From assembly GCF_011684115.1 (NCBI RefSeq), contig NZ_JAADJV010000001.1, positions 1,054,001 to 1,118,000 of the forward strand: a stretch of 64,000 bases of DNA, written 5' to 3'. Shown here one piece after another: positions 54,706 through 63,715 of this stretch. Origin of the DNA: Rahnella aceris (lineage in GTDB: Bacteria; Pseudomonadota; Gammaproteobacteria; Enterobacterales; Enterobacteriaceae). A program made the translations under genes and the position numbers. A model generated the notes under the pieces. It was given only the letters and a program-made list of their open reading frames with translations, did not search any database and was not told where the DNA came from. Position 1 is the stretch's first letter. Every line of letters begins with the position of its first letter.

Positions 54706-54910
54706 CTTTAACTCCTGTTGAGGTGATGTTTTTACCGTATCCTGCCCGGTTTTGGAGCCGGTAATACGGGCGAAAAATTCGCTTAAAAATCCCACGTTTA
54801 CTCCTGCGCCTGTAAGGCGTTAGTCATGAGCATGAGAGTCCATCGTCCGCGCATAAGGCGTGAGTTACAAACGCAAATTTTTGAACAGACTCATCAATTA
54901 ATTAGGGCAA
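54656..54910. repeat. 255-bp direct repeat, copy B
   Basis: Near-identical to 51963-52217 (two mismatches). It marks the other end of the 2.4-kb island. Confidence 0.92.
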
Positions 54911-55011
54911 AGGTGCAGAGAAGGTGGGTTTCGCACCTCTATATACTAGAACAGAAGTGCGGGACTGGCGGGAGAGGAGGGCAGGAGATATAAAAACGTA
55001 GTCAGAGTGCA

Positions 55012-55236
55012 TTATTCTCTTTCTTTTTCCCAACTGACCAGAATTGAGATTTCATCAGGTTGCGCGATGAATTTACTGAGTGTGGCGGTATGACCGTCTT
55101 TCATCATGACCGATACAGCGACGCCGGTCACCCCGTCGGTCAGCGGGGTTTCCTCAACGCGCTGTAACATTTTCAGGCAGGTATATTGCTGCCCCGGTGG
55201 CAGATGTCTGAACTGATCGGTGTGGTGCTTTTTCAT
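55012..55236 (-). CDS. Small protein in the mini-adhesin operon (74 aa)
   Basis: A 74-residue protein (MKKHHTDQFRHLPPGQQYTC, then TPLTDGVTGVAVSVMMKDGH and a charged tail SWEKERE). No signal peptide or membrane segment. It overlaps the lipoprotein stop by 4 bp (ATGA), so it is the third gene of the operon. Not recognised. Confidence 0.68.
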   Translation of the reverse strand: MKKHHTDQFRHLPPGQQYTCLKMLQRVEETPLTDGVTGVAVSVMMKDGHTATLSKFIAQPDEISILVSWEKERE

Positions 55237-55649
55237 ATCGGCGTCCTTCCATAAATTTGCCCGTCACGCATCAGAACCAGCTTGTGCGTGCGCTTGTAAT
55301 AAATCGCTGTGAAAACGCCTTTGCGATAGACCTGAGCATCTGCGTTATCTTCATCAAGATATGCGGCGGTCCCTTCGATATATCCCTGTTTATCCGCAGG
55401 AAAGATTTTGACGTCGATACCTTTAATGCGCGCATGCACGATCTTTTTAGCGGCCTGGGCATATTGCGTGGAGGCATTTTCCATTGCCTGCTTAAGGGCA
55501 ACACTCTGAATGGCGGTCTGACGATTTTGTTCAGCCATATAACAGGTATCTTTGGAGACGCCCTGTGACTGGCAGTCAGCCATTCTTGAAGCCTGAGTAG
55601 AGCAACCGGAAAGCAGGATAATGGCTGCAAAAACGATAAATTTTTTCAT
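55233..55649 (-). CDS. Lipoprotein in the mini-adhesin operon (138 aa)
   Basis: A 138-residue predicted lipoprotein: signal KKFIVFAAIILLSGC with lipobox LSGC, then a Gln/Ala-rich helical segment (AEQNRQTAIQSVALKQAMEN) and a C-terminal beta-rich part (KGVFTAIYYKRTHKLVLMRD). Residues after Cys are Ser-Thr, predicting outer-membrane sorting. It begins 49 bp after the adhesin gene. A lipoprotein partner (SadB) helps the Salmonella trimeric adhesin SadA, so an assembly role is possible by analogy. No sequence similarity is claimed. Confidence 0.78.
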   Translation of the reverse strand: MKKFIVFAAIILLSGCSTQASRMADCQSQGVSKDTCYMAEQNRQTAIQSVALKQAMENASTQYAQAAKKIVHARIKGIDVKIFPADKQGYIEGTAAYLDEDNADAQVYRKGVFTAIYYKRTHKLVLMRDGQIYGRTPI

Positions 55650-55698
55650 TGAGATTTACCTGAAAGGGAAGAACGGGGGACGGAGCCCCCGGAACGAT

Positions 55699-57045
55699 TT
55701 ACCAGCCAAGGCTCACGCCAGCGCCATAACCAAAGTTACTTTGCGTGTCGTCGGAGACTGACATTTTGACAATGGTGGATCTGCTGGCATGGAATGAAGC
55801 GCCAACGGACAGAGCGTTTTGCGCATCATAACCGCCGACACCGGCACCCACCGCGAACTGTTGGGATTCCTGCACCTGAGGGATATTGGCCTGCGCCATA
55901 GCGGAAGCCGATCCGGCAGCGGCTTCTTTTTTGTTGTCATCAACCTCAGATTTTAACGCGGAGAATTTTGAGTTGGTGTAGTCCTGAGACTTCTGCAACA
56001 CCTGAGCATCTGCGGCAGCACGGCTGTGAGATTCAGAGAGAATTTCGGCGTGATTTTGTTCAGCTTCGGCATTCAGGGCAGTGATCTGTTGGTCGTAATA
56101 GCTTGAACGAACCCTTATATCTTGTGAATAGGGGGAGGAGCCGGGCTGCGATGTAATCCCCTGTTTTTTGGGAATAACAGGATTCTGCTGCTCTGTCGTG
56201 TTAACACTAACGGGATTCCCGGTAGGGTCATTTTTGGCCGGAGTGATCAGCACAGGGTTCCCGGTAGGGTCATTTTTGGCCGGAGTGATCAGCACAGGGT
56301 TCCCGGTAGGGTCATTTTTGGCCGGAGTGATCAGCACAGGATTCCCGGTAGGGTCATTCTTGGCCGGAGTGATCAGTACAGGATTCCCGGTAGGGTCATT
56401 TTTGGCCGGAGTGATCAGTACAGGATTCCCGGTAGGGTCATTTTTGGCCGGAGTGATCAGTACAGGATTCCCGGTAGGGTCATTTTTGGCCGGAGTGATC
56501 AGCACAGGGTTCCCGGTAGGGTCATTTTTGGCCGGAGTGATCAGCACAGGATTCCCGGTAGGGTCATTTTTGACCGGAGTGATCAGTACAGGGTTACCAG
56601 TAGGGTCATTTATAACAACGCCATCTTTAGCGGGTTCTGCGGGGGTTAAAGTAATTAACGGCACGGTTTCTGTTTTTATTGGCTCAGCCATCGAAATTTG
56701 GTCTACCGGAACTGTCGAGGTTCCGTTGTAGTAAGTATTGTTCAACAGGTAGTCGTGTACCTGCTGGAAACTGGTGGCGCTTTCAATTCCCTGTTTTATG
56801 TAATTTGGGTAACTCTGATGTGCGGAAAGATACTGATTAACTGCATCCGTTTCTTGCGATGTGAAGGCCGCACTGGCTGATTGTATGAAAGTTACAGAAC
56901 TAACCATCAGTAACGACCCTGCAAGCATCCTGCAAAACGTAGCAGCAGAGATTCCAAATGGCTTCGTGAGGATCTTATTCTCGCGATTAACTTTGCGATT
57001 TGCAGCGGCGCTATGTTGAATTCGTTCTGAAACTTGTGCAGTCAT
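55699..57045 (-). CDS. Miniature YadA-type trimeric autotransporter with 14-residue repeats
   Basis: A 448-residue protein. A long N-terminal region precedes a signal-like segment (CRMLAGSLLMVSSVTFIQSA). Residues about 62-140 are a unique head (FTSQETDAVNQYLSAHQSYP). Ten copies of a 14-residue unit (KNDPTGNPVLITPA) follow, then a coiled-coil stalk (YYDQQITALNAEAEQNHAEI) and a C-terminal YadA anchor (QQFAVGAGVGGYDAQNALSV ... GYGAGVSLGW). The anchor builds a trimeric outer-membrane barrel. The protein has no typical YadA head. It is the first gene of a three-gene operon. A divergent small gene and a CRP-like site lie upstream. Confidence 0.85.
   Translation of the reverse strand: MTAQVSERIQHSAAANRKVNRENKILTKPFGISAATFCRMLAGSLLMVSSVTFIQSASAAFTSQETDAVNQYLSAHQSYPNYIKQGIESATSFQQVHDYLLNNTYYNGTSTVPVDQISMAEPIKTETVPLITLTPAEPAKDGVVINDPTGNPVLITPVKNDPTGNPVLITPAKNDPTGNPVLITPAKNDPTGNPVLITPAKNDPTGNPVLITPAKNDPTGNPVLITPAKNDPTGNPVLITPAKNDPTGNPVLITPAKNDPTGNPVLITPAKNDPTGNPVSVNTTEQQNPVIPKKQGITSQPGSSPYSQDIRVRSSYYDQQITALNAEAEQNHAEILSESHSRAAADAQVLQKSQDYTNSKFSALKSEVDDNKKEAAAGSASAMAQANIPQVQESQQFAVGAGVGGYDAQNALSVGASFHASRSTIVKMSVSDDTQSNFGYGAGVSLGW
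56210..56630. repeat. 42-bp tandem repeat, 10 copies, in the adhesin gene
   Basis: The marker GGTAGGGTCATT recurs at 56221, 56263, 56305, 56347, 56389, 56431, 56473, 56515, 56557 and 56599, exactly every 42 bp. Each unit encodes 14 residues in frame. Units differ by a few third-position changes. Copy number can change without shifting the frame. Confidence 0.95.
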
Positions 57046-57141
57046 TTGTTTTTTCCGATATTGAAATAAGTATCTGTTAGCGACAAATAAGAAGCATTAT
57101 CAGAACGCTCTTTCTGTCTCTTTACGAAAATCATACATGCG

Positions 57142-57166
57142 GTGAATGTGACTTGCTTCACGCATT
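57142..57166. promoter_or_regulatory. CRP-like site upstream of the adhesin operon
   Basis: TGTGA-CTTGCT-TCACG (57147-57162) matches the CRP half-site spacing TGTGA-N6-TCACA at 9 of 10 positions, inside a larger dyad GAATG...CATTC. It lies about 100 bp upstream of the adhesin start and 210 bp upstream of the divergent gene. A second palindrome, TTGAC-TTAT-GTCAA, is at about 57177-57190. Confidence 0.5.
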
Positions 57167-57375
57167 CAACGAACGTTTGACTTATGTCAAGAAACGTAAA
57201 GTTATAGCGCTACATGAATTTGTTTCACTTAGCTTGTTTGTTTGTAGCTAGCAGACACTAATCTTTGTGTCAGTGACACTGAAAATCAGGAGTTCTCGTA
57301 GCGAATAGCGACGGGATGGAATATCTATGAGATTCCTGTACAATGAGCAGGGTTATATAAATTGGAGATAAGTTT

Positions 57376-57702
57376 ATGGCAGATAACGCAAATGAGTTCC
57401 TGGACTATGTCCGGAGGCTGGATATCGACCAGCCCGCGTTGTGTATCCTGTTGGGACTGCCTCGCAGCACGCTAAATAAGTGGATCAACGGCACTGTGAC
57501 GCAGATCCCACAAGTGGCGGTAACGGCAATCAGAATGCTGTGGTTTATGCGTAAGAGTGATGAAGCACTGTTTGAAAAGTGGGCAATGGTGCAGGATTTT
57601 GGCGTCACCGCCGATTATGCGGTCAATGATAAGGCGCAGGAGTTTTTGCATACCATCAGGCGCGAGCCGAGTGCGCCAATCAAAAAGTTACTGATGAAAT
57701 AA
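57376..57702 (+). CDS. Small HTH-like protein divergent from the adhesin operon
   Basis: A 108-residue protein with a likely helix-turn-helix near residues 18-40 (PALCILLGLPRSTLNKWING), the pattern of phage Cro/cI-like or transposase-type DNA-binding motifs. The rest is helical. GGAGATAAGTTT precedes the ATG. Divergence from the mini-adhesin suggests it is its regulator. Not assigned to a named family. Confidence 0.68.
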   Translation: MADNANEFLDYVRRLDIDQPALCILLGLPRSTLNKWINGTVTQIPQVAVTAIRMLWFMRKSDEALFEKWAMVQDFGVTADYAVNDKAQEFLHTIRREPSAPIKKLLMK

Positions 57703-57741
57703 TGGCGCTGGCAGGGTTTTATACAGCGTCCACACGACAAT

Positions 57742-57780
57742 AAAAAAGGCGGCTAACCTGACGGGTTAATCGCCTTTTTT
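57742..57780. terminator. Bidirectional terminator
   Basis: AAAAAAGGCG...CGCCTTTTTT with inner arms TAACC / GGTTA. Strong stem with A and T tracts on both sides, between the HTH-like gene and the convergent EthD-like gene. Confidence 0.85.
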
Positions 57781-57803
57781 ACCTTCAGGGCAGGGTGAAT
57801 GGC

Positions 57804-58109
57804 TCAGACAACGACGTCGAAAATCATCTTCACGGGTTCGATATTGGTGAAGTTTGCCACGTCAGCGACAAAATCTGCCGCATTGTCTTTCATGCCTTTT
57901 TCAAAATCTTCCATTGAGTTGCAATAGATATGGCAGGCGGCGATGAATGGCGACTCAGCCGGAGCGCCCTCAGGCATTTTATCAATAGCGTAAGAATGGC
58001 AAAACTCGCCCATGCGGCGTTTGATCAGCGGTAAATGCACATCACGATAATAATCATGATCAAAGGTTCCGTTTTCGATATTTGGATACAGCACACTGTA
58101 TTTAATCAT
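57804..58109 (-). CDS. EthD-family protein
   Basis: A 101-residue EthD-type dimeric alpha/beta-barrel protein: MIKYSVLYPNIENGTFDHDY, then YRDVHLPLIKRRMG with the characteristic DYYRDVHLPL motif, and a C-terminal FTNIEPVKMIFDVVV. EthD was named from an ether-degradation locus; most relatives have unknown roles. It stands alone. ATG at 58109 gives the family start; longer starts add unrelated sequence. Confidence 0.83.
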   Translation of the reverse strand: MIKYSVLYPNIENGTFDHDYYRDVHLPLIKRRMGEFCHSYAIDKMPEGAPAESPFIAACHIYCNSMEDFEKGMKDNAADFVADVANFTNIEPVKMIFDVVV

Positions 58110-58262
58110 TTTATGACTCGTCTTTTCCCGGATAAAAATCAATTTTAGCCTACCGGCTAAGAATACACCGCGCCATTTGTGCCTGATGTTATTTATCTGA
58201 AAAATCATTCATCTGCATACATGTACTATGCTTAATAGATTGATATTTAGTATGGGATAGAC

Positions 58263-59642
58263 ATGGGATTTTTAGGTTGGACAGCGGCGGTCGGAGGACT
58301 GCTATTGATTATGTCACTCGCATCGGGGTGGATTTCCCGCGGTCCGGTGACGACGTTTGGTTTATATCTGGCCGCAGGGATCGTCTGCGGTCCCTGGGTT
58401 TTGGATTTACTGCATATCGATCTGGTGGCGTATTCCACCCTCACCGCACATTTCACTGAAATCGCCATGGCGGCGTCATTATTTATTACCGGACTGAAAC
58501 TCCGGTTGCCCTTTCGCGCACAAAGCTGGCGCGTCGGTGTGTTACTGGCTTTTCCTGCCATGTTACTGACCGTCCTGTGCGTCGCGGCTATTGCCCATTA
58601 CATTACAGGTATTTCATGGCCACTGGCTCTTGCGTTGGGTGCCATCATTGCGCCGACGGATCCGGTGCTGGCCAGCATGATTGCAGTGAATGATGCCAAT
58701 GATGATGACGGACTCAGGGTTGCACTTTCCAGCGAGGCGGGGATGAATGATGGTTCCGCGCTGCCCATCCTGATGCTGGCGCTGATGTTGTTTACCGCGC
58801 ATGAAGGATTATCTTCACAAGAATTGTGGCACTGGGCATGGCGCGATGTGATCTGGGCATTGCTCGGCGGGCTGGCAATTGGCTTCGCGATGGGGAAACT
58901 GGTCGGGCTAAGTGCGACGCGTTTTCACAGCCGTCAGCGTACGGTCGCACCGAGTGATTTTCTGGCGTTGTCACTGATTGCGCTCAGTTACGCGGCCGCA
59001 CAATCTCTTGATGCTTCCGGTTTCCTTGCAGCCTTTGCCGCCGGTGTCGGGTTGCGCAGCGCGGAAGTGCGCGTGGTCTCTTTGCATCCGCCGGAGGATC
59101 TGACGGACGGGTCGCGCCCGCCACCCGCTGAAGGCATGGTCAATCCACACCAGCGTCATTCGATGCAAGCTGAAATGCCGCGCAATTCGATCGGACTGAT
59201 GGTGGGTGATGCACTGTCATTTGGCGATACCATTGAGCGGATTTTTGCCGCCGGGATTGTCATGGTGCTCGGGATAACGCTGGCGGAACACTGGGAGCCG
59301 ATGGGGCTGTTGATCGCTGCGCTGCTGTTTATCGTCATCCGTCCTCTGGCTGTTTATATCACGACAATAGGCGTACACGTGCCCAAGGGCAGGCGGCTGA
59401 TGATTGGCTGGTTTGGTATTCGCGGTATCGGCAGTATGAACTATATCGCTTACGCCTGGACGCACGGATTGCATGGCGCGGACGCCAACTATATGACCAA
59501 CATCGCGTTCACGGTGATTGTCACCAGCGTGGTGATCCACGGCATAACCGTATCACCGGTGCTGCACTGGCGGCAGGCAAGGCAGGAAGCAGCGCAGGAA
59601 GAGCGGGAGGCACGGGAGAAAAGCCAGGAAGAAAAGGCATAA
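58263..59642 (+). CDS. CPA1-type Na+(K+)/H+ antiporter (NhaP-like)
   Basis: A 459-residue membrane protein with about 12 helices. Ion-site motifs are GAIIAPTDPVLASMI (with the TDPV signature) and LSSEAGMNDGSALPILML (the NDG motif). A cytoplasmic loop of about 50 residues (HPPEDLTDGSRPPPAEGMVN) sits mid-protein, and the C-terminus is Glu/Arg/Lys-rich (EEREAREKSQEEKA). It should export Na+ or K+ against H+. A terminator follows. It is convergent with znuB. Confidence 0.88.
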   Translation: MGFLGWTAAVGGLLLIMSLASGWISRGPVTTFGLYLAAGIVCGPWVLDLLHIDLVAYSTLTAHFTEIAMAASLFITGLKLRLPFRAQSWRVGVLLAFPAMLLTVLCVAAIAHYITGISWPLALALGAIIAPTDPVLASMIAVNDANDDDGLRVALSSEAGMNDGSALPILMLALMLFTAHEGLSSQELWHWAWRDVIWALLGGLAIGFAMGKLVGLSATRFHSRQRTVAPSDFLALSLIALSYAAAQSLDASGFLAAFAAGVGLRSAEVRVVSLHPPEDLTDGSRPPPAEGMVNPHQRHSMQAEMPRNSIGLMVGDALSFGDTIERIFAAGIVMVLGITLAEHWEPMGLLIAALLFIVIRPLAVYITTIGVHVPKGRRLMIGWFGIRGIGSMNYIAYAWTHGLHGADANYMTNIAFTVIVTSVVIHGITVSPVLHWRQARQEAAQEEREAREKSQEEKA

Positions 59643-59672
59643 AAAACGGACGCTCAGGGCGTCCGTTTCTGT
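59643..59672. terminator. Terminator between antiporter and znuB
   Basis: AAAACGGACGC-TCAG-GGCGTCCGTTT hairpin directly after the antiporter stop; it can also end znuCB transcripts arriving from the other strand. Confidence 0.85.
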
Positions 59673-59686
59673 TTCTGGCGTTGCGG

Positions 59687-60472
59687 TCAGGCAATCTGTT
59701 TTTTACTGAGGCTGAGCATAAACAGCACCGCAGCGCACAGCACGACAGAAGGGCCAGCAGGCGTATCATAGAATGCAGAGAACGTCAGGCCGCCGGTCAC
59801 CGCAATGATGCCAACCGCTACCGCGACGCAGGCCATTTGCTCAGGCGTTTTAGCGAAGCGTCGCGCTGTCGCGGCGGGGATAATCAGCAACGAGGTGATG
59901 ATCAGCGCGCCGACGAACTTCATCGCCAGACCGATCGTCAGCGCTGTTACCAGCATCAGGACGATACGTGTGCGTTGCAGTTTTACGCCATCAACATGAG
60001 CAAGTTCCGGGCTGATGGTCATGGAAAGCAATGCCCGCCATTGCCAGCACAGCACCGCAATCACCACCGTTACGCCAGCACCAATCATCCAGATATCGCT
60101 GTAGGTCACTGACAGCAAATCACCAAACAAATACGCCATCAGATCCACACGTACGCCGGACATCAGGCTGACCACCACCAGACCGAGTGACAGGGCGCTG
60201 TGCGCCATAATTCCGAGCAGGGTATCGACGGCCAGATGCGGTTTCCGCTCGAGCACCACCAGTAACACGGCCAGCAATAACGTGACGGCGATAACGGTAT
60301 AGAAAGGATTAACATTAAGCAGTAAGCCAAACGCTACGCCGAGCAGAGAGGCATGGGCCAGCGTATCGCCAAAATAGGACATGCGGCGCCAGACGACAAA
60401 CGAGCCCAGCGGGCCAGCGGCAATCGCCAGCAATACACCCGCCAGCCAGCCGGGTAATAACAGCGCGATCAT
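59687..60472 (-). CDS. znuB: Zinc ABC transporter permease
   Basis: A 261-residue ABC-3 permease with about eight membrane helices. Family sequences include [20 protein letters not shown] near the N-terminus and [20 protein letters not shown]. It forms the membrane channel for ZnuABC high-affinity zinc uptake. It overlaps znuC by 4 bp (ATGA). Confidence 0.94.
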   Translation of the reverse strand: MIALLLPGWLAGVLLAIAAGPLGSFVVWRRMSYFGDTLAHASLLGVAFGLLLNVNPFYTVIAVTLLLAVLLVVLERKPHLAVDTLLGIMAHSALSLGLVVVSLMSGVRVDLMAYLFGDLLSVTYSDIWMIGAGVTVVIAVLCWQWRALLSMTISPELAHVDGVKLQRTRIVLMLVTALTIGLAMKFVGALIITSLLIIPAATARRFAKTPEQMACVAVAVGIIAVTGGLTFSAFYDTPAGPSVVLCAAVLFMLSLSKKQIA

Positions 60473-61227
60473 GCGTCACGACCTCCGGTGTTGCGCAAAA
60501 TTATCTTTCCCTTTAAATCATGACGATGGTTGTGGTTGTGACGGTAAATCGCCAGTTGCTCGGCGCCACGGTTACCGAACATCGCAATAAATTCCGGATG
60601 CGTAGAGACCACTTCCGGCGAGCCGGAACAGCAGATGTGCTGGTTCAGGCACAGCACTTCGTCCGTTTTCGCCATCACCAGATGCAAGTCATGCGACACC
60701 ATCAGCACCGCGCACCCCAATTCGCAGCGCAGGCTGTCGATCAGGTTGTACAGCGCCAGTTGTCCGTTGACGTCAACACCTTGCGTCGGTTCATCGAGCA
60801 CCAGTAACTGCGGGCTGTTCATTAACGCACGCGCCAGTAAAACACGCTGATTTTCGCCGCCGGAGAGTTTTTGCATCGGTTGATCCAGCAGGTGCGCAGC
60901 CTGTACGCGTTTGAGCGCGGGCAGAATATCGCTTTTCTTCACACCGGGTTTCAGTCGCATAAAGCGGCTGACGGTCAGCGGCATGGTGGGATCAAGATGA
61001 ATTTTTTGCGGAACATAGCCGATACGTAAACCGGGTTCGCAAGTCATCGTGCCTTCTGTCGGCGCAATCAGGCCAAGCACAACGCGCACTAATGTGGATT
61101 TCCCTGCGCCATTTGGGCCGAGAAGGGTCAGAATTTTCCCCGGTTGCAGGCTTAGCGAGATGTTGGACAACACGCGTCGCGAACCGAAAGTCACTGAAAT
61201 ATTTTGGAGCGTAGCTAATGTGGGCAT
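60469..61227 (-). CDS. znuC: Zinc ABC transporter ATPase
   Basis: A 252-residue ABC ATPase: Walker [20 protein letters not shown], signature [16 protein letters not shown], Walker [13 protein letters not shown] and H-loop VSHDLH. A His-rich C-terminal tail ([11 protein letters not shown]) is typical of ZnuC and may bind Zn. It is divergent from znuA, sharing the Zur site. Confidence 0.95.
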   Translation of the reverse strand: MPTLATLQNISVTFGSRRVLSNISLSLQPGKILTLLGPNGAGKSTLVRVVLGLIAPTEGTMTCEPGLRIGYVPQKIHLDPTMPLTVSRFMRLKPGVKKSDILPALKRVQAAHLLDQPMQKLSGGENQRVLLARALMNSPQLLVLDEPTQGVDVNGQLALYNLIDSLRCELGCAVLMVSHDLHLVMAKTDEVLCLNQHICCSGSPEVVSTHPEFIAMFGNRGAEQLAIYRHNHNHRHDLKGKIILRNTGGRDA

Positions 61228-61251
61228 GTCATAGGGTCTTGCAGAACAAAT

Positions 61252-61274
61252 CGGATGTTATAATATTGCGTTTC
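61252..61274. promoter_or_regulatory. Zur box between znuC and znuA
   Basis: GGATGTTATAATATTGCGTTTC matches the enterobacterial Zur pattern (GAAATGTTATANTATAACATTTC) at about 17 of 23 positions, with the TGTTATAATAT core intact. It should repress both divergent znu promoters when zinc is plentiful. Confidence 0.85.
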
Positions 61275-61307
61275 GCTAAAAATAACCAGTTTTCCCCCAA
61301 CCTGAAG

Positions 61308-62255
61308 ATGAGTTCACTCAGCATGATACAGAAAAAAAGCGTTAAACGGATGTTTCTGGCAGCCGCAATATTGAGTTCAGGCGCGGTTTTCAGCACGCAG
61401 GCCGTGGTTCTGGCTTCCGTACGCCCGCTGGGTTTTATCGCATCAGCCATTGCCGATGGTGTTATGCCGACGGAAGTGTTGCTGCCGGACGGCACATCTC
61501 CACATGATTTCGCCTTACGCCCTTCGGATATTGCACGCATGCGTAGCGCCGATCTGGTGGTGTGGGTGGGGCCGGAAATGGAAGCTTTCATGACCAAATC
61601 TGCGGCGCAGTTGTCGCCGAACCGTCAGGTGGCCATCGCGACGTTACCGGCAGTGAAACCGCTGCTGATTAAGGGCAGTGATGATGACGAACATGAGGCT
61701 GATCATGACCATGATCACGATGACGCTGATCATCATCATGGCGAATACAATATGCATGTCTGGCTGTCGCCGGAAATTGCCCGCGAGGCTGCTATTGTGA
61801 TCCATAACAAGCTCGTAGCGCTGGTTCCGCAAAAAAAGCAACAATTAGATGCAAATTTATCTCATTTTGAAGACACCTTGACAAAAGCTGACAAAAACCT
61901 TGGTAGTATTCTGCAACCTGTTCAGGGTAAGGGATATTTTGTTTTTCACGATGCCTATGGCTACTTTGAAAAACACTTCGGCCTTTCGCCACTTGGTCAC
62001 TTTACGATCAATCCCGAAATTCAACCCGGTGCACAGCGATTACATCTCATTCGAACACAGTTGGTTGAGCAAAAAGCGACCTGCGTTTTTGCTGAGCCAC
62101 AATTCAGGCCGGCCGTCATAACGGCTGTTGCCCAGGGAACAAAAGTGCGTATGGGCACATTGGATCCTCTGGGGAGCAGCATTGCACTGGGTGCGGACAG
62201 CTATGTGAACTTTTTGTCACAGCTGACGAACCAGTACCTGAGCTGCCTGAAGTAA
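61308..62255 (+). CDS. znuA: Periplasmic zinc-binding protein
   Basis: A 315-residue substrate-binding protein close to E. coli ZnuA. A signal-type segment ([20 protein letters not shown]) is followed by [20 protein letters not shown]. The zinc ligands' context is present ([13 protein letters not shown] and [13 protein letters not shown]). A His/Asp-rich charged loop ([20 protein letters not shown]) precedes the second ligand region. The start is uncertain: ATGs at 61308, 61323 and 61350 are all in frame. mepM follows 20 bp later. Confidence 0.94.
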   Translation: MSSLSMIQKKSVKRMFLAAAILSSGAVFSTQAVVLASVRPLGFIASAIADGVMPTEVLLPDGTSPHDFALRPSDIARMRSADLVVWVGPEMEAFMTKSAAQLSPNRQVAIATLPAVKPLLIKGSDDDEHEADHDHDHDDADHHHGEYNMHVWLSPEIAREAAIVIHNKLVALVPQKKQQLDANLSHFEDTLTKADKNLGSILQPVQGKGYFVFHDAYGYFEKHFGLSPLGHFTINPEIQPGAQRLHLIRTQLVEQKATCVFAEPQFRPAVITAVAQGTKVRMGTLDPLGSSIALGADSYVNFLSQLTNQYLSCLK

Positions 62256-62275
62256 GCTAAAAGGACAGAATTTAA

Positions 62276-63610
62276 GTGCAGCTGATAGCCCGATCTATCG
62301 CTCTGGCGTATAGCAACCTTCCACGGCCCCATCGCATTATGCTGGGGTCTCTTACCGTCGTCACACTGGCTGTGGCCGTATGGAAACCGTTAGCTTACCA
62401 CCCGGACAATGACCTTTCTGATACCCGACCGCTGGTTAAAAATATCACACTTGATAATCAGCAACTGCGTTCACTGCTTCCCGAAGCCAGCGAACCTATC
62501 GACCAGTCTCCCCCCGCTGATGATGACATTCCGCAAGATGATCTTGACGATAAAACTGTCAATGAAGCGGGCGTGCATGAGTATGTGGTTTCTACCGGCG
62601 ATACCCTCAGCAGCATTCTGAATCAGTACGGCATTGATATGTCGGAAATTGCTGCGCTTTCTGACGCCAACCGTGATTTACGTAACCTGAAAATCGGCCA
62701 GCAGATTTCCTGGACACTTAACGATGCCGGGGATTTACAGCGTCTGACGTGGGAAAAATCACGTCGCGAAACCTATACCTTTGACCGTTCCGGCAATACC
62801 TTCAAATCGTCTCTGGAAACCCTGAAAGGGGAATGGAAAGACTCCGTATTGAAAGGGACGCTGAACGGCAGTTTTGTCACCAGTGCCAAAGCGGCAGGGC
62901 TGAGCAGCGCTGAAGTCAGTGCTGTCATTAAGGCGCTGCAATGGCAACTCGATTTCCGTAAATTGAAGAAAGGCGACGACTTTGCAGTACTGATGTCCAA
63001 CGAAGTGCTGGACGGTAAGAACGAGCAAAGTGAATTGCAGGCAGTGCGTATGCGCACTGGCGGTAAAGACTACTATGCCGTGCGCGCCGAAGACGGTAAG
63101 TTCTATGACCGTACCGGCAGCGGGCTGGCGAAAGGTTTCCTGCGCTTCCCGACGGGCAAACAGTACCGCGTTTCGTCTAACTTCAATCCGCGTCGTCTGA
63201 ACCCGGTGACCGGGCGTATTGCGCCGCACCGTGGCGTCGATTTCGCCGTACCTGTCGGTACGCCTGTTCTGGCGGTGGGTGATGGCGAAGTGGTCGTTGC
63301 CAAGAACGGCGGCGCTGCGGGTAACTATGTGGCCATTCGTCATGGTCGTCAGTACATGACCCGTTATATGCATCTGCGTAAACTGTTGGTGAAACCCGGT
63401 CAGAAAGTGAAACGGGGGGATCGCATCGCGCTTTCCGGCAATACTGGTCGCTCAACCGGCCCGCATCTGCACTTTGAAATGTGGATTAACCAGCTGGCTG
63501 TGAATCCGCTGACGGCTAAACTGCCGCGCACCGAAGGGCTGACAGGTAAAGATCGCAGTACTTACCTGGCCACCGTTCGTCAGGTTGTTCCTCAACTGAA
63601 GCTGGACTGA
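62276..63610 (+). CDS. mepM: Murein DD-endopeptidase (M23, LysM)
   Basis: A 444-residue periplasmic D,D-endopeptidase that cuts peptide crosslinks during cell elongation; very close to E. coli MepM (YebA). One N-terminal membrane anchor (IMLGSLTVVTLAVAVW), a LysM domain near residues 100-145 (YVVSTGDTLSSILNQYGIDM) and the M23 catalytic domain with HRGVDF and HLHFEMW zinc ligands. It starts with GTG at 62276, behind AAGGA. It probably shares transcripts with znuA. Confidence 0.95.
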   Translation: MQLIARSIALAYSNLPRPHRIMLGSLTVVTLAVAVWKPLAYHPDNDLSDTRPLVKNITLDNQQLRSLLPEASEPIDQSPPADDDIPQDDLDDKTVNEAGVHEYVVSTGDTLSSILNQYGIDMSEIAALSDANRDLRNLKIGQQISWTLNDAGDLQRLTWEKSRRETYTFDRSGNTFKSSLETLKGEWKDSVLKGTLNGSFVTSAKAAGLSSAEVSAVIKALQWQLDFRKLKKGDDFAVLMSNEVLDGKNEQSELQAVRMRTGGKDYYAVRAEDGKFYDRTGSGLAKGFLRFPTGKQYRVSSNFNPRRLNPVTGRIAPHRGVDFAVPVGTPVLAVGDGEVVVAKNGGAAGNYVAIRHGRQYMTRYMHLRKLLVKPGQKVKRGDRIALSGNTGRSTGPHLHFEMWINQLAVNPLTAKLPRTEGLTGKDRSTYLATVRQVVPQLKLD

Positions 63611-63715
63611 CCGTTCAGGATCCCCTTTTGCGCTTAATGTTGTGAGGCAGTGATTTATTGCAAAATAAATCACTGCACTTATCATTAAGGCAGAATTTGT
63701 CATAAGAGCCTGAGC

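Noticed and set aside
54643..54910. tRNA-type attachment site at the island edge
   Set aside because: No tRNA is present; the repeated sequence is the wrbA 5' region.
56210..56630. Possible CRISPR array
   Set aside because: Units are contiguous and in frame with no unique spacers, and they encode part of a protein.
56168..56731. 187-codon plus-strand frame with GFPVGSFLAGVIST repeats
   Set aside because: It is the reverse strand of the 42-bp repeat array; the repeat keeps any frame open. The minus-strand gene has signal and anchor domains.
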